In this document: piece by piece, positions 1 through 7,516 of the stretch
How the letters are laid out: the number at the start of each line of letters is the position of its first letter
How positions within the stretch are numbered: the stretch's first letter is position 1
Assembly: GCF_035181385.1 (NCBI RefSeq)
Contig: NZ_JAXCJK010000001.1
Span: 62,001 to 126,000, forward strand
DNA from: Moraxella sp035181385
Lineage (GTDB): Bacteria; Pseudomonadota; Gammaproteobacteria; Pseudomonadales; Moraxellaceae
DNA: 64,000 nucleotides
Direction: 5' to 3'
Translations under genes and position numbers: made by a program
The notes under the pieces: generated by a model
Databases searched by the model: none
What the model saw: only the letters and a program-made list of their open reading frames with translations
Told to the model about the DNA's origin: nothing

Positions 1-51
1 ATATAGATGGCTGAATAAAGGGCTAAAAAAAGATAAGGTGTGCAAGGTGGT

Positions 52-57
52 ATTATA
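52..57 (-). promoter_or_regulatory. Possible leftward -10 element
   Basis: On the minus strand this reads TATAAT, followed by ACC. It points out of the window to the left. A TTGTGA that could serve as -35 lies about 19 bases upstream, longer than ideal. No gene is visible in bases 1-112, so the target would lie outside the window. Weak call. Confidence 0.3.
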
Positions 58-112
58 GCACAAGTTGACTGATGACTCACAAGACCGTCTTAACGATGGC
101 GTACTAAGCAAT

Positions 113-147
113 AAAAAGTCCCAAATCGTTAAGATTTAGGACTTTTT
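113..147 (-). terminator. Terminator of the tRNA-Val/tRNA-Asp transcript
   Basis: An inverted repeat (AAAAAGTCC and AAATC arms around a short loop) ends on the minus strand in a T run. It sits 7 bases past the 3' end of tRNA-Asp, in the right place to end the tRNA transcript. Confidence 0.75.
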
Positions 148-153
148 GTATAA

Positions 154-230
154 TGGCGCAGCGGACGGGACTCGAACCCGCGACCCCCGGCGTGACAGGC
201 CGGTATTCTAACCAACTGAACTACCGCTGC
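154..230 (-). tRNA. tRNA-Asp (GTC)
   Basis: A full cloverleaf reads on the minus strand. The acceptor stem GCAGCGG pairs with CCGCTGC, the T loop is GGTTCGAGTC, and the anticodon loop is CTGTCAC with anticodon GTC at 194-196. The 3' CCA is encoded (154-156). It lies 5 bases downstream of tRNA-Val and is almost certainly cotranscribed with it. Confidence 0.97.
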
Positions 231-235
231 GAACA

Positions 236-311
236 TGGTGGGCGGTAACGGATTCGAACCGCTGACCCTCTGCTTGTAAGGCAGACGCTCTACCAACTGA
301 GCTAACCGCCC
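236..311 (-). tRNA. tRNA-Val (TAC)
   Basis: A full cloverleaf reads on the minus strand. The acceptor GGGCGGT pairs with ACCGCCC, there is a GGTTCGAATC T loop, and the anticodon is TAC (276-278). Discriminator A and an encoded CCA end the gene. It is first in a two-tRNA transcript, with a strong promoter about 85 bases upstream. Confidence 0.97.
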
Positions 312-396
312 ATGTTCTTTTAACTCATCAAATGCAGTAACTTAAATATTTATTTGACTAATATTAATTTTACTGTGTTTGTTTGTTGTGGTGCGT

Positions 397-424
397 ATTA
401 TATAGATTTTTAAGATGGTGTCAA
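397..424 (-). promoter_or_regulatory. Promoter of the tRNA-Val/tRNA-Asp operon
   Basis: On the minus strand a perfect TTGACA (419-424) is separated by 16 bases from a perfect TATAAT (397-402), followed by the GC-containing discriminator ACGCACC. This fits a strong sigma70 promoter of the kind under stringent control. Transcription should start near 390, about 80 bases before tRNA-Val. Confidence 0.8.
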
Positions 425-491
425 ATACTTTTTTATCTAACTGTTTAAAATATTTTATAGGTTGTTGATTTTGTTATTAAATTTATTTAAT

Positions 492-523
492 AACCACCCA
501 AGTATTACTTAGGTGGTTTTTTG
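492..523. terminator. Terminator-like hairpin downstream of the glutathione peroxidase gene
   Basis: AACCACC pairs with GGTGGTT, with a further AAGT/ACTT pairing inside the loop. The clear T run is on the plus-strand side. On the minus strand, where the peroxidase gene ends at 556, the tail is only ATTAAATAAATTT, so its direction is uncertain. Confidence 0.5.
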
Positions 524-555
524 CTCTTATTACAAGCTACCATGGTCAAACAAAA

Positions 556-1044
556 CTAAGACAGGATACCCAATGCTTTTTTGATGTCTTTTTCTAAGTC
601 GCTGGGTTTGGTTGTGGGGGCATAGCGACCAACCACTTTTCCATCACGACTGATTAAAAATTTGGTAAAGTTCCATTTGATTGCATCGCCCAAGATACCG
701 CCTTGTTGGGATTTTAAGAAATTGAAAACTGGGTGAGCGTTGTTGCCATTGACATCAATTTTTTGCATCATCAAAAAATCTACGCCATAATTTTTCTGGC
801 AAAATTCACCAATTTCGCTGTTATCATAGGGTTCTTGTCCGCCAAATTGATTGCAAGGAAAGCCAATGATAACCAAGCCTTGTTGGTGGTATTTGGCATG
901 CAATTCTTGTAGTCCTGCAAGTTGTGAGGTGAATCCGCATTTGCTGGCGGTATTTACGATCAGCAAGGCTTTATCTTGAAAGTCCTTAAAATCAATGTTG
1001 TTTCCAGTGATGTCATTGGCACTAAAATCGTAAATGGTGGTCAT
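556..1044 (-). CDS. Glutathione peroxidase family protein
   Basis: This is a 162-residue thiol peroxidase of the glutathione peroxidase (BtuE-like) family, which reduces hydrogen and organic peroxides in the cytoplasm. The catalytic tetrad can be read: Cys36 in NTASKCGFTS, Gln70 in the FPCNQFGGQEP block, and Trp124-Asn125 in KWNFTKF. Cys64 and Cys82 are also present; family members of this type usually draw electrons from thioredoxin rather than glutathione, so the name may not reflect the real donor. The start has a strong AGGAG 6 bases upstream. It lies just downstream of msrB on the same strand (63 bases), a plausible oxidative-damage pair. Confidence 0.92.
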   Translation of the reverse strand: MTTIYDFSANDITGNNIDFKDFQDKALLIVNTASKCGFTSQLAGLQELHAKYHQQGLVIIGFPCNQFGGQEPYDNSEIGEFCQKNYGVDFLMMQKIDVNGNNAHPVFNFLKSQQGGILGDAIKWNFTKFLISRDGKVVGRYAPTTKPSDLEKDIKKALGILS

Positions 1045-1107
1045 GGTGTTCTCCTAGGGGTTGTGGTTGCTTGTTTAAAAATTATTTTAAATTTAAACAT
1101 TAAATAA

Positions 1108-1533
1108 TCAGCGTGCCTTAAAATCAATGGCAACCGAATTAATGCAGTATCGTAAGCCTGTCGTTTCTTGTGGACCATCTGAAAAAACATGGCCTAAGTG
1201 TCCGCCACAATTTGTACAAGTAACTTCAATGCGTCTCATGCCGTGCGACAGGTCAAGTGTTTCGGTTAAGGCGGTATCAGTCTTGGTTCGATCAAAACTT
1301 GGCCAGCCACAACCTGAGTGAAATTTATGCGTACTATCAAATAATATTGCATGACAGCCACGACAATGATATACGCCATCATCTTTACTGTCGGTGTATA
1401 TACCTGTAAAAGGGCGTTCTGTACCTTTTTGGCGTAGTACATGATACTCATCGGGGCTTAGGCGTTCTTGCCAGTCGGCTTCGGTCATTTGACGAATCTG
1501 CTCTGGGCTTAAGACTTGGTCGGATAATGACAT
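1108..1533 (-). CDS. msrB: Peptide-methionine (R)-S-oxide reductase
   Basis: MsrB repairs the R epimer of methionine sulfoxide in oxidised proteins. The 141 residues cover a normal single-domain MsrB. Two CxxC zinc pairs are visible (Cys57/Cys60 in CRGC and Cys106/Cys109 in CTNC). The catalytic Cys130 sits in GLRYCINS, and SGCGWPSF supplies the resolving Cys75. AAGGAG 5 bases before the ATG fixes the start. The neighbouring downstream gene on the same strand is a peroxidase, so both may belong to one oxidative-stress transcript, although no shared regulatory site was identified. Confidence 0.95.
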   Translation of the reverse strand: MSLSDQVLSPEQIRQMTEADWQERLSPDEYHVLRQKGTERPFTGIYTDSKDDGVYHCRGCHAILFDSTHKFHSGCGWPSFDRTKTDTALTETLDLSHGMRRIEVTCTNCGGHLGHVFSDGPQETTGLRYCINSVAIDFKAR

Positions 1534-1653
1534 AAATTCTCCTTATTTTTGGTTTAAAAGTTATTAAAGTTTTTGTGCTTAAGTTTGGTATAAATGGTTG
1601 TTGTGTTTAATAAATACAAGAAAAAACAAGAAAAATATGAAGATTTATTATAT

Positions 1654-1807
1654 TTGCAAGATTTACTTGCATTTTTAATATCAAGTGAATGATTTTTACA
1701 TTTTTGCCATGAATTTTCTTGCAAATTAAGAAAAAATTACTTAGAATGATTGCAGATTTTAACCATTTTTAGCAAATTTTTTGTTAAACTTTTTACAAAG
1801 TTGCAAG
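1654..1807 (+). repeat. Cluster of four TTGCAAG/CTTGCAA motifs upstream of the HTH-aminotransferase gene
   Basis: TTGCAAG occurs at 1654-1660 and 1801-1807, CTTGCAA at 1718-1724, and CTTGCA at 1666-1671. The first pair forms an inverted repeat, GCAAG-ATTTA-CTTGC. The last copy ends 7 bases before the ATG. The region is AT-rich, so some recurrence is expected by chance. The downstream protein carries a DNA-binding domain, which makes an autoregulatory operator a reasonable guess. Confidence 0.4.
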
Positions 1808-1814
1808 TTGAATC

Positions 1815-3404
1815 ATGACGAACTTAGAAGACAGGCAAAAATTGCAAGGCAAGCGTCTAAAACAGCTTCGCAAACAACTGGGTATCTCTGCCAATAGGCT
1901 TGCTCATCAGTTAAACGAGCAGGGAGCGAGTGTTAGCCGTGGAGCAATAGCCAATTGGGAATGCGGTAAAAATGGTATTGCCAGCAATAAGTTACCTATT
2001 TTGGCAGCTGTGCTCAATACCACAGAAAGCTATCTTTTGACAGGTCAGGGCGAGCCAAACGCAACCAATACGGTAAATACGACAAAAAATGTGCAAGTCA
2101 CTAAAAAGTCATTACCTTTTAATCATCATACAGACATACAGGCGAACAGCATGAGCCAAGCCAATCAAATGAATAGACCTTTAAAAAAATCCAATAAACT
2201 TGCCAATGTCTGTTATGACATTCGTGGCGAGTTGTTGCAGACAGCCAATCGTATGGAAGCAGAAGGACAAAGGATCATTAAATTAAACATTGGCAATCCT
2301 GAGCCATTTGGTCTTTTGCCACCTGATGAAATTGTGCAAGATGTGGCAATCAATTTGCAAAATGCTTCTGGCTATTCAGATTCTAAGGGGATTTTTGCCG
2401 CTCGCAAGGCGATTTTACAGTATTACCAAGCTAAGGGTTTATTGTCTGCCACTGATGTTAATGATGTTTTTATCGGTAACGGTGTGAGCGAACTGATCGT
2501 GATGGTCATGCAGGCACTTTTAGATGATGGTGATGAAGTGTTGATTCCTATGCCTGATTATCCGCTGTGGACGGCGGCAGCAAATTTGGCAGGTGGCAAA
2601 GCGGTGCATTATCGCTGTGTTGAAGAGGATAACTGGCAACCAGATCTTAGGGATATTGAAAGTAAAATTACGCCAAATACCAAAGGTATTGTGGTGATTA
2701 ACCCAAATAACCCCACAGGTGCCTTGTACTGTGATGAGACATTAAAAGGGATTGCTAATTTGGCACAAAAATATGGGCTGGTCATCATGGCAGATGAGAT
2801 TTATGACCGTATTTTATATGATGATGCGGTGCACACACCCATGTGCACGATTACTGATGAGTCTTTGGTATTGACCTTTAATGGCTTGTCTAAGTCGCAC
2901 CGCATTGCAGGGTATCGCTCAGGTTGGGTAATGCTGTCTGGCAAAAAAGACCATGCCAATGATTTTATTGAGGGTTTGACCATGTTGGCGAGCATGCGTC
3001 TGTGTGCTAATGTGCCAGCTCAATATGCCATTCAGACTGCGATGGGTGGTTATCAGTCCATGCAGGCTTTGACCGCACCGACAGGGCGACTGTGCAAACA
3101 GCGAGATTTGGCAGTTGCTAGGCTAAATGCCATCAAAGGCGTGAGTTGTACTGTGCCACAAGGAGCGTTTTATTGTTTTGCTAAAATTGATCTTGATGTT
3201 TATCCAATCAGCAATGACATGCAGTTTATGATGGACTTGCTTGTTCAAGAAAAAGTATTGATGGTGCAAGGGAGTGGCTTTAATTGGGATAGGCCAGACC
3301 ACTTTCGTGTGGTATTTTTGCCCAATCTGATTGATTTGGAAGATGCGATGGATCGTTTAGATAGATTTTTTGCAGCCAAACGCCGTGAATTTGGTACAGA
3401 ATAA
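1815..3404 (+). CDS. alaA: Alanine aminotransferase (AlaA type) with an N-terminal XRE helix-turn-helix domain
   Basis: This 529-residue protein has two parts. Residues about 10-75 form a Cro/CI (XRE) helix-turn-helix, with LRKQLGISANRLAHQL and SRGAIANWECG as the expected helices. A polar linker (about 76-118) follows. From MNRPLKKSNKLANVCYD (residue 119) onward the sequence tracks E. coli AlaA, a PLP enzyme converting pyruvate and glutamate to alanine and 2-oxoglutarate. The PLP lysine is Lys360 in NGLSKSHR, and NPNNPTGA is intact. AlaA alone is about 405 residues. In-frame ATG codons at 2151 and 2169 could give the enzyme alone. The start at 1815 lacks a strong ribosome binding site but is needed to include the HTH. 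Confidence 0.9.
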   Translation: MTNLEDRQKLQGKRLKQLRKQLGISANRLAHQLNEQGASVSRGAIANWECGKNGIASNKLPILAAVLNTTESYLLTGQGEPNATNTVNTTKNVQVTKKSLPFNHHTDIQANSMSQANQMNRPLKKSNKLANVCYDIRGELLQTANRMEAEGQRIIKLNIGNPEPFGLLPPDEIVQDVAINLQNASGYSDSKGIFAARKAILQYYQAKGLLSATDVNDVFIGNGVSELIVMVMQALLDDGDEVLIPMPDYPLWTAAANLAGGKAVHYRCVEEDNWQPDLRDIESKITPNTKGIVVINPNNPTGALYCDETLKGIANLAQKYGLVIMADEIYDRILYDDAVHTPMCTITDESLVLTFNGLSKSHRIAGYRSGWVMLSGKKDHANDFIEGLTMLASMRLCANVPAQYAIQTAMGGYQSMQALTAPTGRLCKQRDLAVARLNAIKGVSCTVPQGAFYCFAKIDLDVYPISNDMQFMMDLLVQEKVLMVQGSGFNWDRPDHFRVVFLPNLIDLEDAMDRLDRFFAAKRREFGTE

Positions 3405-3449
3405 TACAGAATAAAATGATGTGCAATCAACGATATGGCAGTGTTTAAA

Positions 3450-3479
3450 AAAAAGCTCACTTAAATGGTGGGCTTTTTT
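3450..3479 (+). terminator. Terminator after the HTH-aminotransferase gene
   Basis: AAAAAGCTCAC pairs with GTGGGCTTTTT (one G-U pair) around a 7-base loop and runs into T6. It lies 46 bases past the stop codon. Confidence 0.75.
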
Positions 3480-3656
3480 GTTGGGTGTGTGTATGGACTT
3501 AATGGTTGTCTCATTGCTTCTTAAATATACCCAAACTTGCTATTGATATGCTGTTTTTGAATTTTAAATTTTGGCATGAAATGCTTAATATGGTTGACCT
3601 AAAAGTTAGTGTTAATGCCAAGGCTAGGACCAAATTCAGCACCAAAGGAAAAAAAT

Positions 3657-5333
3657 ATGTATCAATATTCTTATACTGACCAAAAAATTGTTGATGAGCG
3701 AGTGGCACAATTTCGTGATCAGACTCAGCGTTTTTTGGCAGGTGAATTGTCAGAAGAGCAGTTTTTGCCACTGCGTCTGCAAAATGGACTTTATATCCAG
3801 CGTCATGCACCAATGCTTCGCATTGCCATTCCTTATGGATTGATGGCAAGCCATCAACTTCGGGTGCTGGCTGAGATTGCTCGTGATTTTGATAAAGGTT
3901 ATGCACATTTTACTACTCGCACCAATTTACAGCTCAACTGGTTAAAAATTGAAGAGGTGCCTGATATTTTAGCAAAATTGGCAACTCATCAAATGCACGC
4001 CATTCAAACATCAGGTAATTGTATCCGCAATACCACAACAGACCCCTATGCAGGCATTCATGGTGAGGAGGTGGCCGATCCACGCCCATATTGTGAGATT
4101 ATTCGTCAGTGGAGTACTTTTCACCCTGAATTTGCTTATCTGCCAAGAAAATTTAAGATAGCGGTGATTGGTACAAAGGTGGACCGTGCTGCCACTCAGG
4201 TGCATGATATCGGCTTGCATTTGGTCAAAAAAGATGGGCAAATTGGTTTTGAGGTCATTGTGGGTGGTGGGCTTGGGCGTACACCCATCATTGGTAAAGT
4301 GATTAATGAATTTTTACCAAGAGAGCATCTGCTAAGCTATCTTGATGCGATTTTAAGGGTGTATAACCTAGAAGGACGCCGTGATAATAAATATAAAGCA
4401 CGCATTAAAATTTTGGTAGAAAGTCTGGGCAAAGAGGTGTTTGCCCAAAAAGTTGCTGATGAGTGGAAGTGCCTAAAAGATGGTGATTTGACCTTAACGC
4501 AGACACATTTTGCTAAGGCGGAAAGCTACTTTACCTTGCCTAATTATGAGCAGATTGACGCATTAGCCGCTCAAAATAACCTACAAGAATACTTACAGAA
4601 CAAAGATTTTGACAACTGGTATCAGCACAATACCGTTGCCCATAAAGTGGCGGGCTATCGTGCGGTGGTGATTTCATTAAAAGCAGGTATGGTTAATGGT
4701 AAATATGTACCATCTGGTGATATCACTGACGCACAGATGTTTGCTCTGGCGGATTTAGCAGACGAATATAGCATGGGTGAGATTCGTGCCACCCATCATC
4801 AAAATTTGGTACTTGGTGATGTAAAAATTAGCGACTTATACACCCTTTGGCAAAAGTTGGTGGCGTTAAATTTGGCTCGTGCAAATATTGGCACATTAAC
4901 CGACATGACGGTATGTCCTGGCTTTGATTATTGTGCACTTGCCAACGCCACAACACACAACATTGCTGCCAGCATTGAAGCTAAATTTAATGATTTGGAT
5001 TATCTGTACGATTTAGGTGATATTCGTCTGAATATGTCAGGTTGCATGAATGCTTGTGCACATCACCATGTGGGCGATATTGGCATTTTGGGTGTGGATA
5101 AAAAAGGTGAGCATTGGTATCAAATCAGCTTAGGTGGTAGCTCTGGTGAAAACACCAAACTTGGACAAATTCTAGGGCGTGCGGTAGCGGCTGACCAAGT
5201 GGCCAATGCAATCAATACCATTGTAAAAGTCTATCAAAATGAGCGTATCATTATTGATGGGCATATAGAGAGCTTTGCACAGGTGGTGGAGCGTGTGGGT
5301 ATTGTGCCATTTAAGATGGCGGTTTATACATAA
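3657..5333 (+). CDS. cysI: Assimilatory nitrite/sulfite reductase hemoprotein subunit
   Basis: This siroheme and [4Fe-4S] enzyme of 558 residues performs the six-electron reduction of sulfite to sulfide for cysteine synthesis. Tandem ferredoxin-like and siroheme domains are recognisable by TRTNLQLNW and SGNCIRNTTTDPYAG. The iron-sulfur/siroheme cysteines are Cys420 and Cys426 (CPGFDYC) and Cys463 and Cys467 (GCMNAC). I chose the ATG at 3657 because AAAGGAAAAAA precedes it; an upstream in-frame ATG at 3609 has no such site. The neighbours (DUF934 protein and CysG, which makes siroheme) point to sulfite over nitrite as substrate, but the family includes both. Confidence 0.92.
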   Translation: MYQYSYTDQKIVDERVAQFRDQTQRFLAGELSEEQFLPLRLQNGLYIQRHAPMLRIAIPYGLMASHQLRVLAEIARDFDKGYAHFTTRTNLQLNWLKIEEVPDILAKLATHQMHAIQTSGNCIRNTTTDPYAGIHGEEVADPRPYCEIIRQWSTFHPEFAYLPRKFKIAVIGTKVDRAATQVHDIGLHLVKKDGQIGFEVIVGGGLGRTPIIGKVINEFLPREHLLSYLDAILRVYNLEGRRDNKYKARIKILVESLGKEVFAQKVADEWKCLKDGDLTLTQTHFAKAESYFTLPNYEQIDALAAQNNLQEYLQNKDFDNWYQHNTVAHKVAGYRAVVISLKAGMVNGKYVPSGDITDAQMFALADLADEYSMGEIRATHHQNLVLGDVKISDLYTLWQKLVALNLARANIGTLTDMTVCPGFDYCALANATTHNIAASIEAKFNDLDYLYDLGDIRLNMSGCMNACAHHHVGDIGILGVDKKGEHWYQISLGGSSGENTKLGQILGRAVAADQVANAINTIVKVYQNERIIIDGHIESFAQVVERVGIVPFKMAVYT

Positions 5334-5376
5334 TTTTGGACATTAAAAATTTGGATATTAAAAAAAAGGAGTGGTT

Positions 5377-5892
5377 ATGGTAACGCAGGTCATCAATATA
5401 GATGGTATGGCAAATATTTATGAAAGTGCAGAGGATTTCTTTTTAATCACCAGTTTAAAAGATAAGCCATCAGAGTATTTGGGCTTTGATATGAATGCCT
5501 TAAAAGCACATGATCAGGGTAAAGGTACTTCACTTAGTACACCAAGCGATTATCATGATGCCAGCGGACTGCTCTTGACAGCCAATGACACCATAGAGAC
5601 GGTAAAAGCAGTACTTAATCAAACATCGATAAAGCTGTTTGTGGTCTATGTGCTGGATTTTAAAGATGGTCGAGTATTTAGCTTGGTGCGTCAGCTTCGT
5701 CAGCTGGACACACAGGCACGAATCATCGTTGCAGGTGAGTTTGGGCTTGACCAAGCATCTTATTTTTATAAATCTGGTGCTGATGGTTTTGTGGTATCGC
5801 CCGAACGCATTACCCTACTTAAAAGCACCTTGAATGACCTAAAAACAGCACACGCAGGCACTTCAGCCAACGCCTTGCCGATGTTTTGCTAA
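5377..5892 (+). CDS. DUF934 domain protein, sulfite reductase partner
   Basis: This 171-residue protein matches the DUF934 family, which is commonly encoded right after cysI-type reductases in proteobacteria lacking the classical CysJ arrangement. Its biochemical role is not settled; an accessory or electron-transfer function in sulfite reduction is an inference from gene order. Conserved-looking blocks are the DWYLL-equivalent near the N-terminus, YVLDFKDGRVFSLVRQLR in the middle and AGEFGLDQASYFYKSGADGF toward the end. AAGGA ends 6 bases before the ATG at 5377, so I prefer it to the GTG at 5371. The gene starts 43 bases after cysI and is probably cotranscribed with it. Confidence 0.82.
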   Translation: MVTQVINIDGMANIYESAEDFFLITSLKDKPSEYLGFDMNALKAHDQGKGTSLSTPSDYHDASGLLLTANDTIETVKAVLNQTSIKLFVVYVLDFKDGRVFSLVRQLRQLDTQARIIVAGEFGLDQASYFYKSGADGFVVSPERITLLKSTLNDLKTAHAGTSANALPMFC

Positions 5893-5896
5893 ACCA

Positions 5897-5980
5897 ATGT
5901 TTTGTAAATATTTACTTTCCTTTGTGTATGTGCCGATGATTATTGGCGTATTGATTTTGACTGCCAATCATTTTAATTGA
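5897..5980 (+). CDS. Possible 27-residue single-pass membrane peptide
   Basis: An ATG four bases after the DUF934 stop opens a 27-codon frame. It encodes MFCKYLLSFVYVP, then MIIGVLILTANHFN and TGA, which is almost wholly a hydrophobic helix with a short basic N-terminus. There is no separate ribosome binding site, so expression would need translational coupling to the gene before it. It sits between the DUF934 gene and cysG. I do not recognise it. It may be a chance frame; the position and the membrane-helix composition are the only support. Confidence 0.25.
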   Translation: MFCKYLLSFVYVPMIIGVLILTANHFN

Positions 5981-6024
5981 CTGTTTCAAGTTTAATTGTC
6001 AGGCTTGGCCTTATTTTGTGATGA

Positions 6025-7395
6025 ATGATGATGAATACCTTGCCGTTATTTTTTAATTTAAAGCATCGAAGTGTTTTGATTGTCGGTGGTGGTGATGTTG
6101 CCAAACGAAAAGCAGATTTACTGCATAAGGCTGGTGCAAGCCTTATTGTGCTAGCAAATAACTTTGATGATGAATTTTTGGCATTTTTGCATGATCATCA
6201 GCACATGGTTTTGCACAAGCCTTATCACAGTTTGGATTTGACGAGCATTGCAAATGAGCATCAGCTTGCTTTGATGATTTGTGCCACAGATGATGATGCT
6301 CTAAATGTCCAAGTTCACGCTGACGCCAAGCGTCTAGGAATTGCCATTAATGTGGTGGATTGCCCATCATTGTGTGATTTTATCTTTCCTGCAATTGTTG
6401 ATAGAAGCCCAATTGTTATTGGTGTTTCAAGTAATGGTAGGGCGCCTGTGTTGGCAAGGCTGATTCGTGCTAAGATTGAAAGCCAACTGCCATCTGGTAT
6501 TGGTAAAATTGCTAAATTGGCGGGAGATTTTCGCCAAATCGTCAAGAAAAAGTTACCAACCATTACTGAGCGTCGCTATTTTTGGGAAAAAATTTTTAAT
6601 GACGCATTGGCCGATAGAGCGGTGGGTGCTTTGTCGGATGAGCTTGATGATTTTGTGGCGAACAATAAAAAAACAGGCGAGGTATATATTGTCGGTGCTG
6701 GTGCTGGCAACTTGGATCTATTGACTTTTAAAGCGTTAAGGCTCATGCAACAAGCAGATGTCGTGCTGTACGATGCCTTAGTATCACCTGATATTTTGGA
6801 TTTATGCCGTCGTGATGGTGATAAGATTTTTGTGGGGAAAAAACGAGTCAATCATACCAAGACCCAAGATGAGATTAATGCACTCATTGTTAAATATGCC
6901 AAGCAAGGCAGGCGAGTGCTACGCTTAAAAGGTGGTGATCCTTTTGTGTTTGGGCGTGGTGGCGAGGAGATGCTTGCTTGCCAAGAAGCTGGTGTGCCTT
7001 ATCAGGTGGTCAGCGGCATCACATCAGCGTTGGCGGCAAGTAGCTATGCGGGCATTCCTTTGACGCATCGTGGGCTGGCGACCAGTGTGCGGTTTTTGAC
7101 AGGCTGTTATAAAAGTGGCGATGTGTTTGATGGGTTAAAAAGTGTCTATCAACCTGACGAGACATTGGTTTTTTATATGGGTTTGCATACTTTGGCAAAA
7201 ATTGTAGACGGTCTGGTTTTGTCTGGCCTGTCAGGCGATACGCCGATTGCCATCATTTCAAATGCCAGTTTGCCTACGCAACAGGTATTGATAGGTACGC
7301 TAAATGATATCGTCCAAAAAAATGAACAAGAACAACCATCTGCACCTGCAATTATTATTGTTGGGCAGGTTGTCTCGCTATACCAAGCAGATTGA
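6025..7395 (+). CDS. cysG: Siroheme synthase (uroporphyrinogen-III C-methyltransferase / precorrin-2 dehydrogenase / ferrochelatase)
   Basis: This 456-residue multifunctional CysG converts uroporphyrinogen III to siroheme. The N-terminal half (about 1-205) is the NAD-dependent dehydrogenase/ferrochelatase, with the dinucleotide-binding loop VGGGDVAKRKADLL and a following VSSNGRAPVLARLIR segment. The C-terminal half (from about 215) is the SAM-dependent methyltransferase, with VYIVGAGAGNLDLLT, YDALVS and LRLKGGDPFVFGRGGEE. Full length matches the E. coli enzyme. Three consecutive ATG codons (6025, 6028, 6031) make the exact start uncertain. It supplies the prosthetic group for the reductase two genes upstream. 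Confidence 0.95.
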   Translation: MMMNTLPLFFNLKHRSVLIVGGGDVAKRKADLLHKAGASLIVLANNFDDEFLAFLHDHQHMVLHKPYHSLDLTSIANEHQLALMICATDDDALNVQVHADAKRLGIAINVVDCPSLCDFIFPAIVDRSPIVIGVSSNGRAPVLARLIRAKIESQLPSGIGKIAKLAGDFRQIVKKKLPTITERRYFWEKIFNDALADRAVGALSDELDDFVANNKKTGEVYIVGAGAGNLDLLTFKALRLMQQADVVLYDALVSPDILDLCRRDGDKIFVGKKRVNHTKTQDEINALIVKYAKQGRRVLRLKGGDPFVFGRGGEEMLACQEAGVPYQVVSGITSALAASSYAGIPLTHRGLATSVRFLTGCYKSGDVFDGLKSVYQPDETLVFYMGLHTLAKIVDGLVLSGLSGDTPIAIISNASLPTQQVLIGTLNDIVQKNEQEQPSAPAIIIVGQVVSLYQAD

Positions 7396-7516
7396 TTTTC
7401 TTTCGTCTTTACAAATGCAAAAAGATGAATTTTAAATGAAAATAAGATACAATGACGCACTTGCTGGGCTTATTTTTTGAATATCGTCATTGATTTAAAG
7501 AGTACTGGGTGCGACC

